Assembly: GCF_032854445.1 (NCBI RefSeq) | Contig: NC_088302.1 | Coordinates: 8,863,338-8,927,337 of the forward strand | From: Liolophura sinensis | Taxonomy: Eukaryota; Mollusca; Polyplacophora; Chitonida; Chitonidae | Direction: 5' to 3' | Length of the DNA stretch: 64,000 bases | In this document: in pieces, positions 50,366 to 62,514 of the stretch | Numbering within the stretch: position 1 is the stretch's first letter | Layout of the letters: each line of letters opens with the position of its first letter | Notes under the pieces: model-generated | Databases searched by the model: none | What the model was told of the DNA's origin: nothing | The model's input: only the letters and a program-made list of their open reading frames with translations | Made by a program: the position numbers and the translations under genes

Positions 50366-52260
50366 ATGGCATCAGGCTGCCGTAAGTATTCCATTTACTT
50401 ACATGTTAATGTTCAACGTCAAGGAGCAGTGCCTAAATCTACAATCCCTAAACCCTCTTAGCCTGTTGGTGATAGACCCAAGGCACATCATACTGGTAAA
50501 AATTTTAAACGAGCATGACAGATTTGAGCAATACATCTAAAAAAAATAAAAGAGTGATCTAGAGGTGGAAATTTGGCCAAGGTGACATCAACTTTCTACA
50601 CCGATTTTGTTTGTGTGCATTCCTGCAGTACAGAATTTGATTTTGAAAATACATCTGCTGATTTTATGTCTAAAATGGGCAGGAGATGTGGTTTTCTAGT
50701 CCTTGGAGGTGGAGTAAGTGGTTGACTGGTTCAATACCCTATAGCATCGTATATTAGCTATAGGCCGGTTTTTACATCTGTTGTCTCTCTGTTTCTAAAG
50801 TAACATCTCGGTTGTTTAAGGTTGGTAATGTTTTTCATTCTGCACCTAATATTTGTTACAAATTATTATATGGTTAGATTTCATACGTAATTATGCCTAG
50901 GCCGATCATTACCTGTTGTATAGAATGTTAGGATGTCGACTGTTTCACGAAGTACTTTCACATGTTACGTTATATAATCAATCATTTTTATTTCATACAA
51001 GCACCAATTCTCCATTTTATCATATATCTTTCTCTTTCCCAGGTATCAACAAGTGTGGACATTCCCGAATCTTATGTCCACTCTTCTGGTATACCTTGGG
51101 ATTCTGCCACCCCCACATCCGCCATGGTGGGGCTGTTTGTGTCGAGTGGAACAAAAGCAAGATATGAACCCATAGCATGTTTTGTGTCATGTCACATTTT
51201 GTCAAAATGGTCTTAACTGCTGTAAGTATGTTAAGTGATGGAGCGTGTATGTTTGTTATGTTTTCCATGATATACTCCCTGCTTATACAGAGCTGAAGCC
51301 GTTAGTCTCCACCTTTATATCTCAGAATATATTGTGCTTTCTCTTAATTACGTCAGTCTGTATACAGTAAAACTAGTATAGGCTGTTTATAATTATGTCA
51401 TTATATAAATGCAATTATATGTTGCTGAACGCATATACATATAGTACACAAACTTTGTAAATTGTGTCCACATTTCCATGTCTACTTTGTAATATGTCCA
51501 TGCGTACTTAGTACTTTTCGTCGGTACCATACTTACATGTTTGTTATTACATTTCATGTGAAAGGAAAATTATGTGGTAGAAGAACAGTTCTTTCCCTCA
51601 TTTGTGCAAATGATATTTCAGTAATAGAAATACATGTAGGACAGTTTGTCTCGTTACACCCTTACTTCATTGCTTATACAACCAATTTGCGTTCATTAAG
51701 TCAGACAACTCTTAATATAAATGCAAAACCCTTAGCTCATTCAAATACCTTAAATACATTTTTATTTCATTGCCAGTAAAATTCAGAACAGAAAGGTCAA
51801 GAATTCTATAAATTAACATGTGGTGGAAATGTCCAGTATATCAGTGATTAGTATCATCCGGATATTCTTAATGTCTGTCATTTCCATTTACGTTATTCCC
51901 GTAAATTAAACTAACCGTCAAGAACAAAGAATACCTCGATGTGGACTTATTTCGGACATGGTTTAACAATAGTATAATGCATGTTTTCATCTGTACCTTA
52001 CAGTAAAGCGTCCCGTGAATGTGTCCAAACTTTGGATGGATCTGCAAGAGCGGCCGAAAACCACCAGAGGTAAGCCGAGCAAGATTTAATCGTTTTCAAG
52101 GATTAAGTTTAGGTGTATGGAAAGACGGTGTTCGCAAAACTATTTCTTCTCGCATCAGTCTCTTGTCAATTTCTCTATTGAAGTCGAAGGCCTAAGCAAG
52201 GCCAGGAAAGCCGCAAAGATGCCACTCAGGATCGTCAAGTCTGGATACAACAAAGATTAA
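50366..52260 (+). CDS. Candidate three-exon small basic protein, unidentified
   Basis: Proposed exons: 50366-50381 (MASGC, donor gtaagt), 52004-52069 (KRPVNVSKLWMDLQERPKTT R; acceptor cttacag, donor gtaagc) and 52184-52260 (GLSKARKAAKMPLRIVKSGY NKD, stop TAA; pyrimidine-rich acceptor). All junctions are phase 1 and give 52 residues, strongly basic. An alternative acceptor 6 bases on drops two residues. The pyrimidine-rich acceptor at 51042 may start another exon, but reading it in phase ends at a stop at 51165. No family recognised. The agreement of phases is the support; it could be chance. Confidence 0.35.
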
Positions 52261-52593
52261 TGCCCTTTAAGGCCTTAATATTAATCCAGTGCACTGGAAC
52301 TGTAAAACAAGGAAAAAGTAGCCAGATGTAGACAGGGCTATGCAGGGTTGCGAAAACTTAAATATTTCTCTTCAGTGTAATCTATTTTATACTTGGGACA
52401 GCAAAAGAGTAATTCCATTATAAACTTTAATTGTTGAACCGACGGAAGGCGTCAGATAAAGCAAATTAAAAGATGCTTATATTTTGCAACACTTAGATTG
52501 CGATCGGTACTACTGATTTGATCAGGGTAACAGTCATGCATTTTACCGGTCACAAAATCTTTTATAACAAGGTTCACAGTTAAAAATCACAGG

Positions 52594-52728
52594 GCGCTTA
52601 CGATTACGAGGCAAAACCGGTGTCGCCAGTCTAGCCTAGCCAATCGTGTGACGTTATTCGCCGTTAATGTTACGTGATTGATCCTCATAAGATGGCGACA
52701 CCGGTGTTTCAACATAATCGTAAGCGGC
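52594..52728. repeat. Inverted repeat, 35-bp arms
   Basis: GCGCTTACGATTACGAGGCA.. against ..AACATAATCGTAAGCGGC, with ACCGGTGTCGCCA / TGGCGACACCGGT perfect at the inner ends and a 64-bp loop. May be a terminal pair of a small foldback element. Confidence 0.8.
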
Positions 52729-53119
52729 TTAAGATTGCTTATCAAATTGAGTTCAAGTTCAAAACAGAAAAAAATATCCCCAATTTTTACTTTCGCCTTG
52801 TCGCAGCCCTTACCAAGAACAAAACCAAGCGACACAGAAGGACGATCTGTTCTGATGTCAAACAAGGTGAGGGTGAATAAGCCTGATGTTATATGACAGT
52901 TAACCATTTAACGGTACAGAAAGTGATTTGAATTTTCAAAATTAGAAGTTAAAAATACGGCGTAAAACACCAATCAGAAAAAATAATATTAAAGAACACA
53001 AGAACGACATTTTTCAGTTTTCCCTGTTGGCACACTTTTCATGGTTACCTTTAATTGCAATATTTTGTTATACAACGTCACATATGTGTGTGTGTGGTAT
53101 AATTTATCGATACATATGT

Positions 53120-55215
53120 ACATTCTTTCAAGTATTCACATTTGGATTTCAGCTATCAAGGGAAACAATAAACACAGGCCCAATGAGGAAATGACATCCA
53201 GTACTGTTGTTCTTGTCAGCAGGAAAGTTGACGGGCAAATTTTCATCCCGCGTGTGGACAATTTTTGTTTATGACTCTTCGTTCCTACTGGCCATCGTAT
53301 ATCATATTTTAAATCGAACACAATAGTGTTTGGAAATTTGTGTTATGCCCTAAGATTTAAGAACATAAAATGTTCTTTTTTAAACACTTTTTAAGTTCTC
53401 GCTAATTAAAGTGCATTAATAGTACCATCATGTACGTTGTTATAGGAGAAATAAAACTTCCTAAGGGCATTTATTAATTTCTTTCAGAAAGAAACAATTA
53501 ATCAAGAAGACATATATCGCAAAATGCTGATTGGGGCAATCGCATGATGCTTCGAAGAAATAAGGATCGTGTTAGCAGATGCCGCAATCTGGCATGCAGT
53601 GGTCGGCCAACATTAACCAGGGTAGAAACCCCCAGTACTTGGGCATGCGCTGTGGGGACATTCAGGTCGACGTGGTGCTGGGTCCCGAGAATCCAGGACA
53701 AAAGCCCTGTAGGCAAAAACCCCGGCGGACAAAAGCTCCGTCGTCTTATTGAACTGATAAAACATGTCCGACAGTCTAAAAACATGATGTTAAATATTTG
53801 TTGACGAAAATTACATAAAGTGTGACTTCGTTTGCCATATCCAAACGTATCCCTGTCGGGCACTCGGGTTCAACATTTTTCTTCTCCTAAACTCTGTACA
53901 CATACGTTTTCAAAACAATATGGTAAAACTAATATTATTATCGAATGCTTTTCATCATGCAAATTTGAAATTTCTTCTTCAAAGCATCTGCCACCATACT
54001 CAGTCTGATTAGTTGAAATTTTTTAGCATGGCAAAGTGGTTATAGCTTATTATGATTTACAGTTTCACTTCGCGCTTACAATAACGTATGCTTTTGAGTC
54101 AGTTTTTAGGTAGTGTGCAATTTTATGTCTTCGCTGTTACAGATGTATTTGAAAATATAGAATTTTTAGAAATTTGAACCAAATCGTATTTTAGTTTACA
54201 AGAAAAAATATTATTTTCCAACACGAAAAAGAATGAAAAGTCAAAATAATTCTGTTTTATAAGTACAACATAGATGTATATGATCCAGAATCATAAAATC
54301 GCAAATTGCAAAAGCTGACTAACTGACAAAAGAGGAAATTTTCCACACCCAACAGTAAAATATATATTTGATAAGAGTGCAACTGTTTCCACAAACGGAA
54401 AAAAATTGGTTTCGACTTCATCGTTTTTGTTCTGGTTTTTATTTTATGATTTTATGTATACCTATTTACATACAGGCCTATATCGCTAAAACTATCTCGA
54501 TAGGCTGATATTTAACAGTAAAGAAGCAATAATAAAGGCACGTTTTTATTTATTTATTTTTTTGTTTTCTGAGGATGAAACAATCCTTCCTAGAAGAATT
54601 TGGAATCAACCATAGTCTCTGTTATGTAAAATATATTTCTTGTATAGAAACAATCGACATATTCATAAGACCTGTGTTCACATAGGAATGAAAATCTAAC
54701 ACAAGCTTCAACAGCAATTTTTTGCCATATTTCTCGATTTTTTGGTTTGTTTTCAGAACCTGGAATGGAGTTCAAGCATTATGTATACCCTTGAAAGAAA
54801 ACAGCTCTTTCCGATTTTGAGCCAAGCCAAAAGAAGAAACGATTCCGTCAACAACTGTTAGATTACATACTGTTTAAACGAGAAGGATGGGGGGTCTATT
54901 GAAAACATATATTAAAATCTAAAACATCTCTTTAGGTAGAAAGTTTTGATTTGTCTCAAAGATTTGTCATCACCATGGACTTAATATTCATCGAGGGTTT
55001 TTTGTCCCCCAAAGCTTTTGTTCGTCCCCCAGATCCGGGATATTAGCAGCACGCGGTTGACTTCGGGAGGTTACCTACTGGCAGTATCAGGTCACAAAAA
55101 GGGCGTTGTTTGCTGTGATCACGACACCAACGTCCTGTATGAAGCCTGGTAAAGCCAATGTGTCATCGGTAGTCCTGAAGATATGGTTGATTTTTTACTA
55201 GCTTTAATATATGCA
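53120..55215 (+). pseudogene. Duplicated block Z, copy 1: decayed exon-like frames
   Basis: Pairs with 62515-63230. Contains a frame after an acceptor at 53153 (TSSTVVLVSRKVDGQIFIPR), another after cag at 53487 (TINQEDIYRKMLIGA, then TGA), a shifted frame GDIQVDVVLGPENPG, and after an inserted element GGYLLAVSGHKKGVVCCDH to VLYEAW and TAA at 55150. Stops and a frameshift make an active gene unlikely. Family not recognised. Confidence 0.45.
53694..55031. mobile_element. Candidate non-autonomous DNA transposon inside block Z copy 1
   Basis: About 1.3 kb absent from block Z copy 2. The ends are imperfect inverted repeats with GGACAAAAGC.. (left) and ..GCTTTTGTTCGTCCCCC (right), each with a second inner GGACAAAA-type motif. 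AT-rich inside, no recognisable protein. Exact ends and target-site duplication not determined. Confidence 0.5.
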
Positions 55216-55229
55216 TGAATTTCATCTTT

Positions 55230-57500
55230 ATAACTGGCTACAATTTATAGTGCCTGGTACACAAATAAAATCTCTGGACGTTAATTAAAACAATTGAGTT
55301 TAATAAGTGTTAATGGATCATTTCCCTCCCTCCTCCCCCTCAAAGAAAGTCATTAAATGGACTGTAAGAGTAAAAAAAAAAATAAATAAAAACCCATTCT
55401 GATGGAATGCTGCCAATCATGCAAGTTTGTTGGCGTTGATTTAATTTTGATACATTTGGGTGCTGAACATTTGTCCGTTTTTATATGCAATAACTTAATA
55501 AAAATGATATAAGTAATTAAAATTAACCAAATTTTTTGAGCTGAAAATTTACTGGCAATTTGAGGGGCCAGGTTTGAGACGAACTTCTAATGCTGGTTTC
55601 CAGATGAGGCTGTGTTTAGAGCACGTCTTTTCCAACTTCAAACCCAACTGAGTCACATTCAGAAACCAACGTTATCCTTGACAGACATCAGACACACTTA
55701 TGTATTCAAATTTGAAAACATGTATACGCTCAAGTACGCCTCTTAGTGGTGCCTACAAAAGCAAGATTCCAACAAAACCACTGCATTTTGAAATTCGTTT
55801 TTAAGTTTATTATTGTTTAAGGCCAAAGACTTAATATTTAACTGACACGGTGTTGATCAGGTTCTGGTGAGATCTACACATATGAAAGACTTGTAGGCGT
55901 ACGCCATAGTGGATGGTGGATTGTAAGCAATCCTTAGCTATCGAAAAATTTAACAAAGAACATCATAACTTGCATCAAACATTACCTCCAGATTGTGAAT
56001 GAAAATTAAGCATTACTTTGTGTAGTCGTTTCCAATCGATAAGGACAATGACATCCGTCAGTAGTAATTTACTGTTCACACGGTTTATATTTCTTTTGAA
56101 AAAAAAGTTCTAGACTGCAATATTAAAAAGCGTAATTTAAAAACGTGGCACACAGGTATAAGCAGCAGAAAGGAAAGAAATATTGATTTTTTCAATCGCA
56201 AGGCACATGTAGAGCTGATCAGAATTATAGAGTGCATGCTGATATTCAGGCCATCACATTTGGTAGACAGAAATACTTCACAAAATGCCTGAATACTTAA
56301 GGAAACAATGATATGATAACAAGATAACAATTAATCGTTAAACACTTGCCATTAAGGTGGAGTGATGGGAAAGCGTTGTCATAAGGATAAGGAGGGTGTA
56401 CAACCTGGACAGTCTTCACCCTCATTGAACTCCAGAAAAAGGTTGAAGTATTACTTTCTCATATTTTTCTGAACGCGGGTTACCATAGTAAATCAGTCTC
56501 CCTGTATTGTGTCGTCAATCCCGCAAATGAGAGATCACTCTCAGACTTTGACAGAGTGTATTGCTAAAGATTTAACACGATTTTATCCCATACGTCTACA
56601 CCTTGTTAAATCAAGTGTCGACAAATCTATCTAGCTCATGATACCGAACTCTTCCACGTGTACAGGTTTAATTGGCTTAAAGCTCTTATACCAAAGGTAT
56701 GTTGAAAATCAAGCTATAGAAAATGAGCGCGAACTGAGCACTACATTGATTTGGTAGCGAACTAGCTACAACTGAGATTTTAGTTGGTATGAGTACTGTC
56801 CCTTTTATTCAAAGATTTACTGTGATGGCAAAGATGACTGGACATTTGCTGAGGCTACCTCTTCCCTACATAAAAAATTACAACAGGCCATGTGCCTTGA
56901 CGGGTAAATGGTCTGGTGCTTTTGACTTGACGATTGTAAGTTTCTTAAACATTGCAAGAACTGGCTGCCTCAAGTTAAGAGACGTACTGATTCCCAGCGA
57001 TGAATTATGCATGTGACCTTGGCCTGCATGGTGTGGGGATTCGCAGCCTGGCCATATACCATCGGTTTAAGCCGCGAAGGCTGATCAATGACGTGTGTCC
57101 TGGAACACAGATCGATCTTAGCAAACTGTTGACGGAGATTTATAAACTTGCTAACTTTATAGCCTGATCGCTGATAGATTGGAGAAAATAACACACAGGA
57201 TGAATTCAGTCTGTCTGACTGTCTTCCTATGTGACCCACAGAACAAGCACAGAGTAATATGAGGCCTACTTATTCGTGAAAACACGGGACTTAAATCTTG
57301 AAACTGATGACCACAAAGGAGTCAGAGTGATGCCCTACATCACGACTATTTCCAACGCATCCTGGAAATCAGATCAAGTCTTGTCGTTTAAAACACTTAC
57401 GTGGACCGTAGTCTGATAATGTTGACAGGAGTCAATTGACTCTAACCGAGTCAGTGGGTGATTCCGAAACTGAAATAGACTAATGTTGAGTATAACAACA
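55230..57500. other. Spacer, nothing recognised
   Basis: AT-rich; short ORFs only. Faint similarity of 55600-55740 to 63330-63480 suggests block Z extends further in diverged form. Confidence 0.4.
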
Positions 57501-57559
57501 TTTCCTCTACAAGATGAAATCAAAAACATCTTGTTCACCAAAAACAGACAATTACCTCT

Positions 57560-58785
57560 GAGAGTTTAGGCTCACAGACTCTGAGAGGGCTCTACTAAGC
57601 AGGCGTTAATCCGTAGTATGGTGAAACACAAGGATGTGAGTCAGTGAGATCCGCCTGAAAAATGCTGATTCCTTCTTTTACAGGATCCTGTACTAGTTTG
57701 TTTTTTACTTTAACTACTTTCTTAGTTCTTTTGTTGTTTGTTTTTTAACTTTGTCTTTGGGAAGTGGACGTCTTGTGAGGAATGACTTGGACCAGTCATG
57801 GCGTCTAGATCAAAGTCGCTGTCTCTTTGCTTATTGCTAGTATAGCATGACTATACACCAACAGGTCATTGATATCAAGTACATGATAGTGTAAATAAAG
57901 TATCCTGGCTTTCCCTGCAATCTAGAACTACTCATTTTAGTTGCTCTTTAATGAGGTTGGCAGTTTAAATCCAAACCCTGTAGGTTTGGATGCTACACTC
58001 CAGTCATGCGTTTTGTTATATCCCAATCGAGAGGCGATGGTTTCCTTTTTATAGCTATGTTCCTTTTTCTGGTTAATTGCCACATTTAAGTCAAGCGTTC
58101 TATGGTCAGTAAAGCATCAGTGTACAAAAACAACTATGTTAAGAGATGATGCATTGGATTATATGTTTAATTCTGTCAACAAAAGAGACGGACTGTGTTT
58201 TAAATTAACTGTCAACTCCCTTAAGCCTATTCCCAAAGATTAAACGAATCATCTGTTTATTTCCGGTCATTTCTGATTAGTCTTGTCATTGGTGAAGAGC
58301 TGTTTGCTAGTGATTTTGATTAGTTTCTCATCATGTAAACTCCCGATGGAAGCTGCTGTACAGGACAAAATAAAACGTGACATAATGTTTGCTTTGGATC
58401 AGCTTGATTTCAAGCATGTCGCCTTCCAAATCACTTCAGCATCATTGCTTCGATCATAATGCCATTTTTCATATCTTAATTTTGTGTAAGTCGTCTGTGT
58501 TCAAGGTAATACCACCTAAACAGGGATCATTAATGAACACAAACAGTTCAACCTGTGAGGTAAAAATAAGAGAGTGTCGTCACATTACGGATTTCCCTGA
58601 AGGTTTGTAGAAAGCGCCATGAACACACCTACGGCTATAAAAGCCGATTCGGTCATTTGCCGATTTTAATTTTTCCGAGGTGCCGGGTGGTTTGGTTGCT
58701 ATAGAAACGTGAGTTAAACAGCGAGAAAAAACACGAAAGGATTTATTGCTGATGGTGGACCAGTAAGTGACTGATGGAATGAATG
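57560..58785 (+). repeat. Duplicated block Y, copy 2
   Basis: Pairs with 45240-47290; examples GCAGGCGTTAATCCGTAGTA, GCCTTCCAAATCACTTCAGC, CGGATTTCCCTGAAGGTTTG, GGTTTGGTTGCTATAGAAAC. Confidence 0.7.
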
Positions 58786-58789
58786 AATA

Positions 58790-59108
58790 AGTAAGTGAGT
58801 GAGTGCTTGGGGTTTAACATCGTCATATGACGACGAAAAAATCCTTACAGTGCATGTATTTTGCCTCCTTGTTGCAGGACGGATTTCCACCGCTCTTTTA
58901 TCTAGTTCTGTTTCACTGAGACGCCTAACCGTAGGCAAGTAAGGCGCCCTGCCCGAGCCATTATACTGATGCGGGTGAACCAGTCGTTGTTTCATGCTGA
59001 ACGTCAAGCGAGGAAGTTACAACTTCCTCTTTTAAGGTCTTAGGTGTGACTCGACCCAGGATTGAACCTGGACCTACCGCTCTACCAACTGTGCTATCAG
59101 CGCCGGTA
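58790..59108 (-). mobile_element. SINE family B copy
   Basis: GTGAGTGAGTGCTTGGGGTT to the minus-strand tRNA-like head (GCTGATAGCACAGTTGGTAG). B-box-like GGTTCAATCCTGGG on the minus strand is well kept. Confidence 0.85.
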
Positions 59109-59222
59109 TGAATGCATGAGTGAAGGAAAATGAGTAAATGAAGGAGAATAAACACGTCGAACAAAGCTGACGCATGCCATACGGGCCAAGGTTCCGGAGG
59201 TTACAAGCATAAGCAACCCACG

Positions 59223-59372
59223 ATGATTTATTTATTTTTTTGATTGGTGTTTTACGCCGTACTCAAGAATATTTCATTTATGCGACGGCGGCCAACATTA
59301 TGGTGGGAGGAAACCGTGCAGAGCCCGCGGGTTGCTTACAGACCTTCCCACGTACGACCAGAAAAGATGCCA
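59223..59372 (-). mobile_element. SINE family A copy, 5'-truncated
   Basis: TTGATTGGTGTTTTACGCCG, TACTCAAGAATATTTCATTT, GGCCAACATTATGGTGGGAG, ACAGACCTTCCCACGTACGA. Confidence 0.88.
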
Positions 59373-59436
59373 GCAACCGACGATGTGTCGTGGAGAAACA
59401 GGATTGATCTCTTCCACCACTTCCTAAATTATTAAA

Positions 59437-59914
59437 GAAATCCTTTGTGGTTGAGCGTGATGAGCCAGAAGACCAACAGGTGCCACCTACAGACTTGTCC
59501 TGGGCGTCAGGTCTGGAAGTTTAGGACATAATACAGTTAGACGAAGAGGAGCATTTTTCACCAGATATTTCTGATTATCGCTACGATCAACGCAGAAACC
59601 CCTCTCGAGTGGTCTGGGCGTGCGGCAGGGTAGTCCATTTTCGGAAGAGCCAAAGTAGAAAAACAGAGAAACAGACTCTTGAGGTTCTTGAAGAAATTCA
59701 TCGGCTGTGGGTGAAGTTGGAAACTGGGGGCCGTATGTTCAAGATCTCCCTCCCAATGCTCCGCTATGATCTATTCTCGCTGTAGTTTGTAATGGTTCAC
59801 ATAGGCACCGAGAAGTATCCTCCAACTCAGGGTCCCGACTTATTTTATCGGTACAGGCCCCGCCCATTTTCAATATATCCTGAGCTGGTTGAGTTCAGGA
59901 GGCCAGCTTTCTAA
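59437..59914 (+). pseudogene. Stop-interrupted protein-like frame, unidentified
   Basis: One frame runs 159 codons with only two TAG stops (59522, 59783) before TAA at 59912. It reads SFVVERDEPEDQQVPPTDLS.., RRNPSRVVWACGRVVHFRKS, KQTLEVLEEIHRLWVKLETG, KISLPMLRYDLFSL, then GTEKYPPTQGPDLFYRYRPR PFSIYPELVEF. The composition (long helical stretch, then Pro/Tyr/Arg-rich) looks like real protein. No start codon or family recognised; probably a decayed gene fragment. Confidence 0.35.
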
Positions 59915-60272
59915 CACCACCTTGCCAGCTTCAGTTTAGGAAAGGCGAGAATTGCTGAAGGAGACCTATTCAGAACTGGGTTGAGAATTAACTGTTTGTT
60001 CCACTATAGGACATTTTACAGTTACCAGTTGAACTACTAATTAGTTGGTTGATAACGTGAGTCATGATCTTACGTCAACTTTCCTTCACCTCAGTGTTGA
60101 CTGCTGTCATATAGATGAAATACTCCTTAGTACAGCATAAGACTATGATAAAATAAGGAAAGAAATTGTATCTGCCCTATGGACAGCAAACTTCTGAAGT
60201 ACCGTAGTAGTGTTTATTGTTACGAATTCCGTCTTTATTGTATTTTATCGTTTTTTGGTTCTTGAGCTTACC

Positions 60273-60548
60273 AGGGGCCTCCGTGGCTCAGTCGGTTAAA
60301 GCGCTAGCGCAGCGTAATGACCCAGGAGTCTCTCACCAATGCGGTCGCTGTGAGTTCAAGTCCAGCTCATGCTGGCTTCCTCTCCGGCCGTACGTGAGAA
60401 GGTCTGTCAGCAACCTGCGGATGGTCGTGGGTTTCCCCCGGGCTCTGCCCGGTTTCCACCCACCATAATGCTGGCCGCCGTCGTATAAGTGAAATATTCT
60501 TGAGTACGGCGTAAAACACCAATCAAAAAAAAAAAAAAAAAAAAAAAA
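60273..60548 (+). mobile_element. SINE family A, intact copy with target-site duplication
   Basis: tRNA-like head GGGGCCTCCGTGGCTCAGTC with A box and B box (GTGAGTTCAAGTCC), conserved 3' domain to GGCGTAAAACACCAATC and a 24-A tail. The 13-bp duplication TCTTGAGCTTACC lies at 60260-60272 and 60549-60561. The cleanest reference copy in the window. Confidence 0.95.
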
Positions 60549-60569
60549 TCTTGAGCTTACCTGGTCAGC

Positions 60570-62510
60570 GTCTGACCTACATTTTTCCCTCTTGGTACGT
60601 TATAGCCTGCACTTTTATTCAGTCGAGCGTTCTCGAGGCTTAGGCATTTTGAGTTTAGTGTCATTGTACACAGAGTATACATTCTGGAAATATGGATCGG
60701 TGTTGTAAACATGGTTACGATCAAACCATCCAGAATTTTCTTTACTTGTGTCCATAAATATGATCGACGGAGTTGTGAAGTTTCCTGTCATTTCCTCAAG
60801 TCCATTTGAAAGCAGTCATATTTACAGTCATCCACTGTGAAGAATTTTACCGGGATTGGAGATATCGGCTTTCACGCCAATTCTACATTCGAACTCCATT
60901 CTTTTTGAGCTTGTGTTTCGCCACTTGCTATTTTTTGAGACATTATCTCTTTGTGCAAATACTAACATTTAATCCCAGCTTACCCTGTTTGTGTATATTT
61001 TCGAGGAATGAAACATACATCGCCAGCTCGGCATCACGGACACTACTGTCAACCCCTCGGCCATGAGAAGTTACACATTCATTGGCAGTTGGGGAGCAAC
61101 CATCGTCAGCTTGCTTTGTCCACTACAGCTTGTCACTTATTGGACTGACATCCTTCGATAGGGGAATTCCTCTTGACTGTGGATTGTATAATTACGCGGA
61201 CTGATTCGAATTTGGAGGCTGTCATCAGCAAGAGACTACCGGTATATAGTTTTGTAATAATTTTTATTGTTTTGTATTATTATTGTCATTTGTATTATTT
61301 TTCTGTTTTGTTCAAATATATGTATCTAACTTATTCAAACGTTTTCGTGTTTCTTTGAGTTTCTTTGATCCTGTGTAAGGCCTATCGCTGATCTGAGAGT
61401 TGAACGAGCTAGTTGTTTCTCATCTTTACTCTCCGATAGCTTACAGTATGGAACAGAATAGATTCAATTTGAAACTTGATCATAAATTTAGCCGACAACT
61501 TGGGGGCCAAACATGGCATGGTTTTTTATTTATGTTTTTTGCTCCTTGAAATATATTCAGACTACCTGAAATACTTGGACCGGAACTTTCTTATTTAACC
61601 ACTAGTTGTTGTTACACGACTTGTGAAGAGTCTGACTTTACTTTCACTTTGGGGGCCAATTGCTGACGTTTCACTTCAGGTTCGTGGCTCACTGCTCCTT
61701 CTTTATCTAATTCTGATTGATATGATTGAAGGGGTAGTTGTTGGGTCACGAAATACCTACCTGGCGAGTTTATTTCACAAGATTTCTTCCACTTTCGTGC
61801 GCCTTGGCGAAGAAACTTTGTTCTGATGAAGATAGCCATCAGGCGCGCACGTGTTTTCATAGTGAGCGTCGCAATGCATAACGGGTGTGACTGATACTGT
61901 TTTTTGGGTTGGTTGAATCAGGAGGTAGCAGGTCATGGCTGGGAACTATAAACAGTGAGCCCGTGAAACAAAATATATTATGCAACTGAAATGTCAAATT
62001 CTTGCTCGGATACACATTGATACACAGGCATATGCCGTGCGCATGGCTAATTCTGTGATCATGAGAGTTTCTAGGTTCAAATCTTGTTTTTAATACACAG
62101 AAAGGGGGGGGGGTTGAAGAGTACTCACCACACCAGTCCAGAGTGCATCAAGCTGGTGGAATAATTCCCTATTCAAACAAAGATTGCAGACTTCCCTGTA
62201 TTTATACCGGTGTGTTGGTCACCCCGACCGAATTCGGTGGTAAGTCGTTGATGGACTGACCCAAGGGGAAATCCCAACTGCAGTAGCTATATTTATGACG
62301 GTTACAACTTACCTCTGCTGTTTATGAGTTTGTTTAGTTCTGTCTTACTGTCTTACTTCAGCTACTTACTAGAACCCATCGTTATAGGTTAATAGAGTAC
62401 CTTATACTCTAACTGTTCTAACCCCGAGATGCTGGTTGTGGAGTTATTAGAGAGTTCCGAGCAACAACGAACAGGACTGTGAATGACAGTCTATCCATCT
62501 GGTCTGGTGT
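60570..62510. other. Spacer, nothing firmly recognised
   Basis: Short ORFs only. A minus-strand 82-codon frame at 61612-61860 is rich in Lys, Gln and Val but without recognisable motif. A 10-G run is at 62104. Confidence 0.4.
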
Positions 62511-62514
62511 TGTC

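Noticed and set aside
50366-50381. Start of ribulose-phosphate 3-epimerase (begins MASGC in mammals)
   Set aside because: No downstream exon carries the epimerase motifs; five residues are not evidence.
50916-51216. 83-84 codon ORFs after a strong acceptor at 51042
   Set aside because: Two frames are open but neither joins the candidate first exon and leaves through a donor; kept only as a remark.
60274-60360. tRNA gene
   Set aside because: A and B boxes are present but no cloverleaf with a standard anticodon arm follows, and the sequence continues into the SINE 3' domain with poly(A) and target-site duplication.
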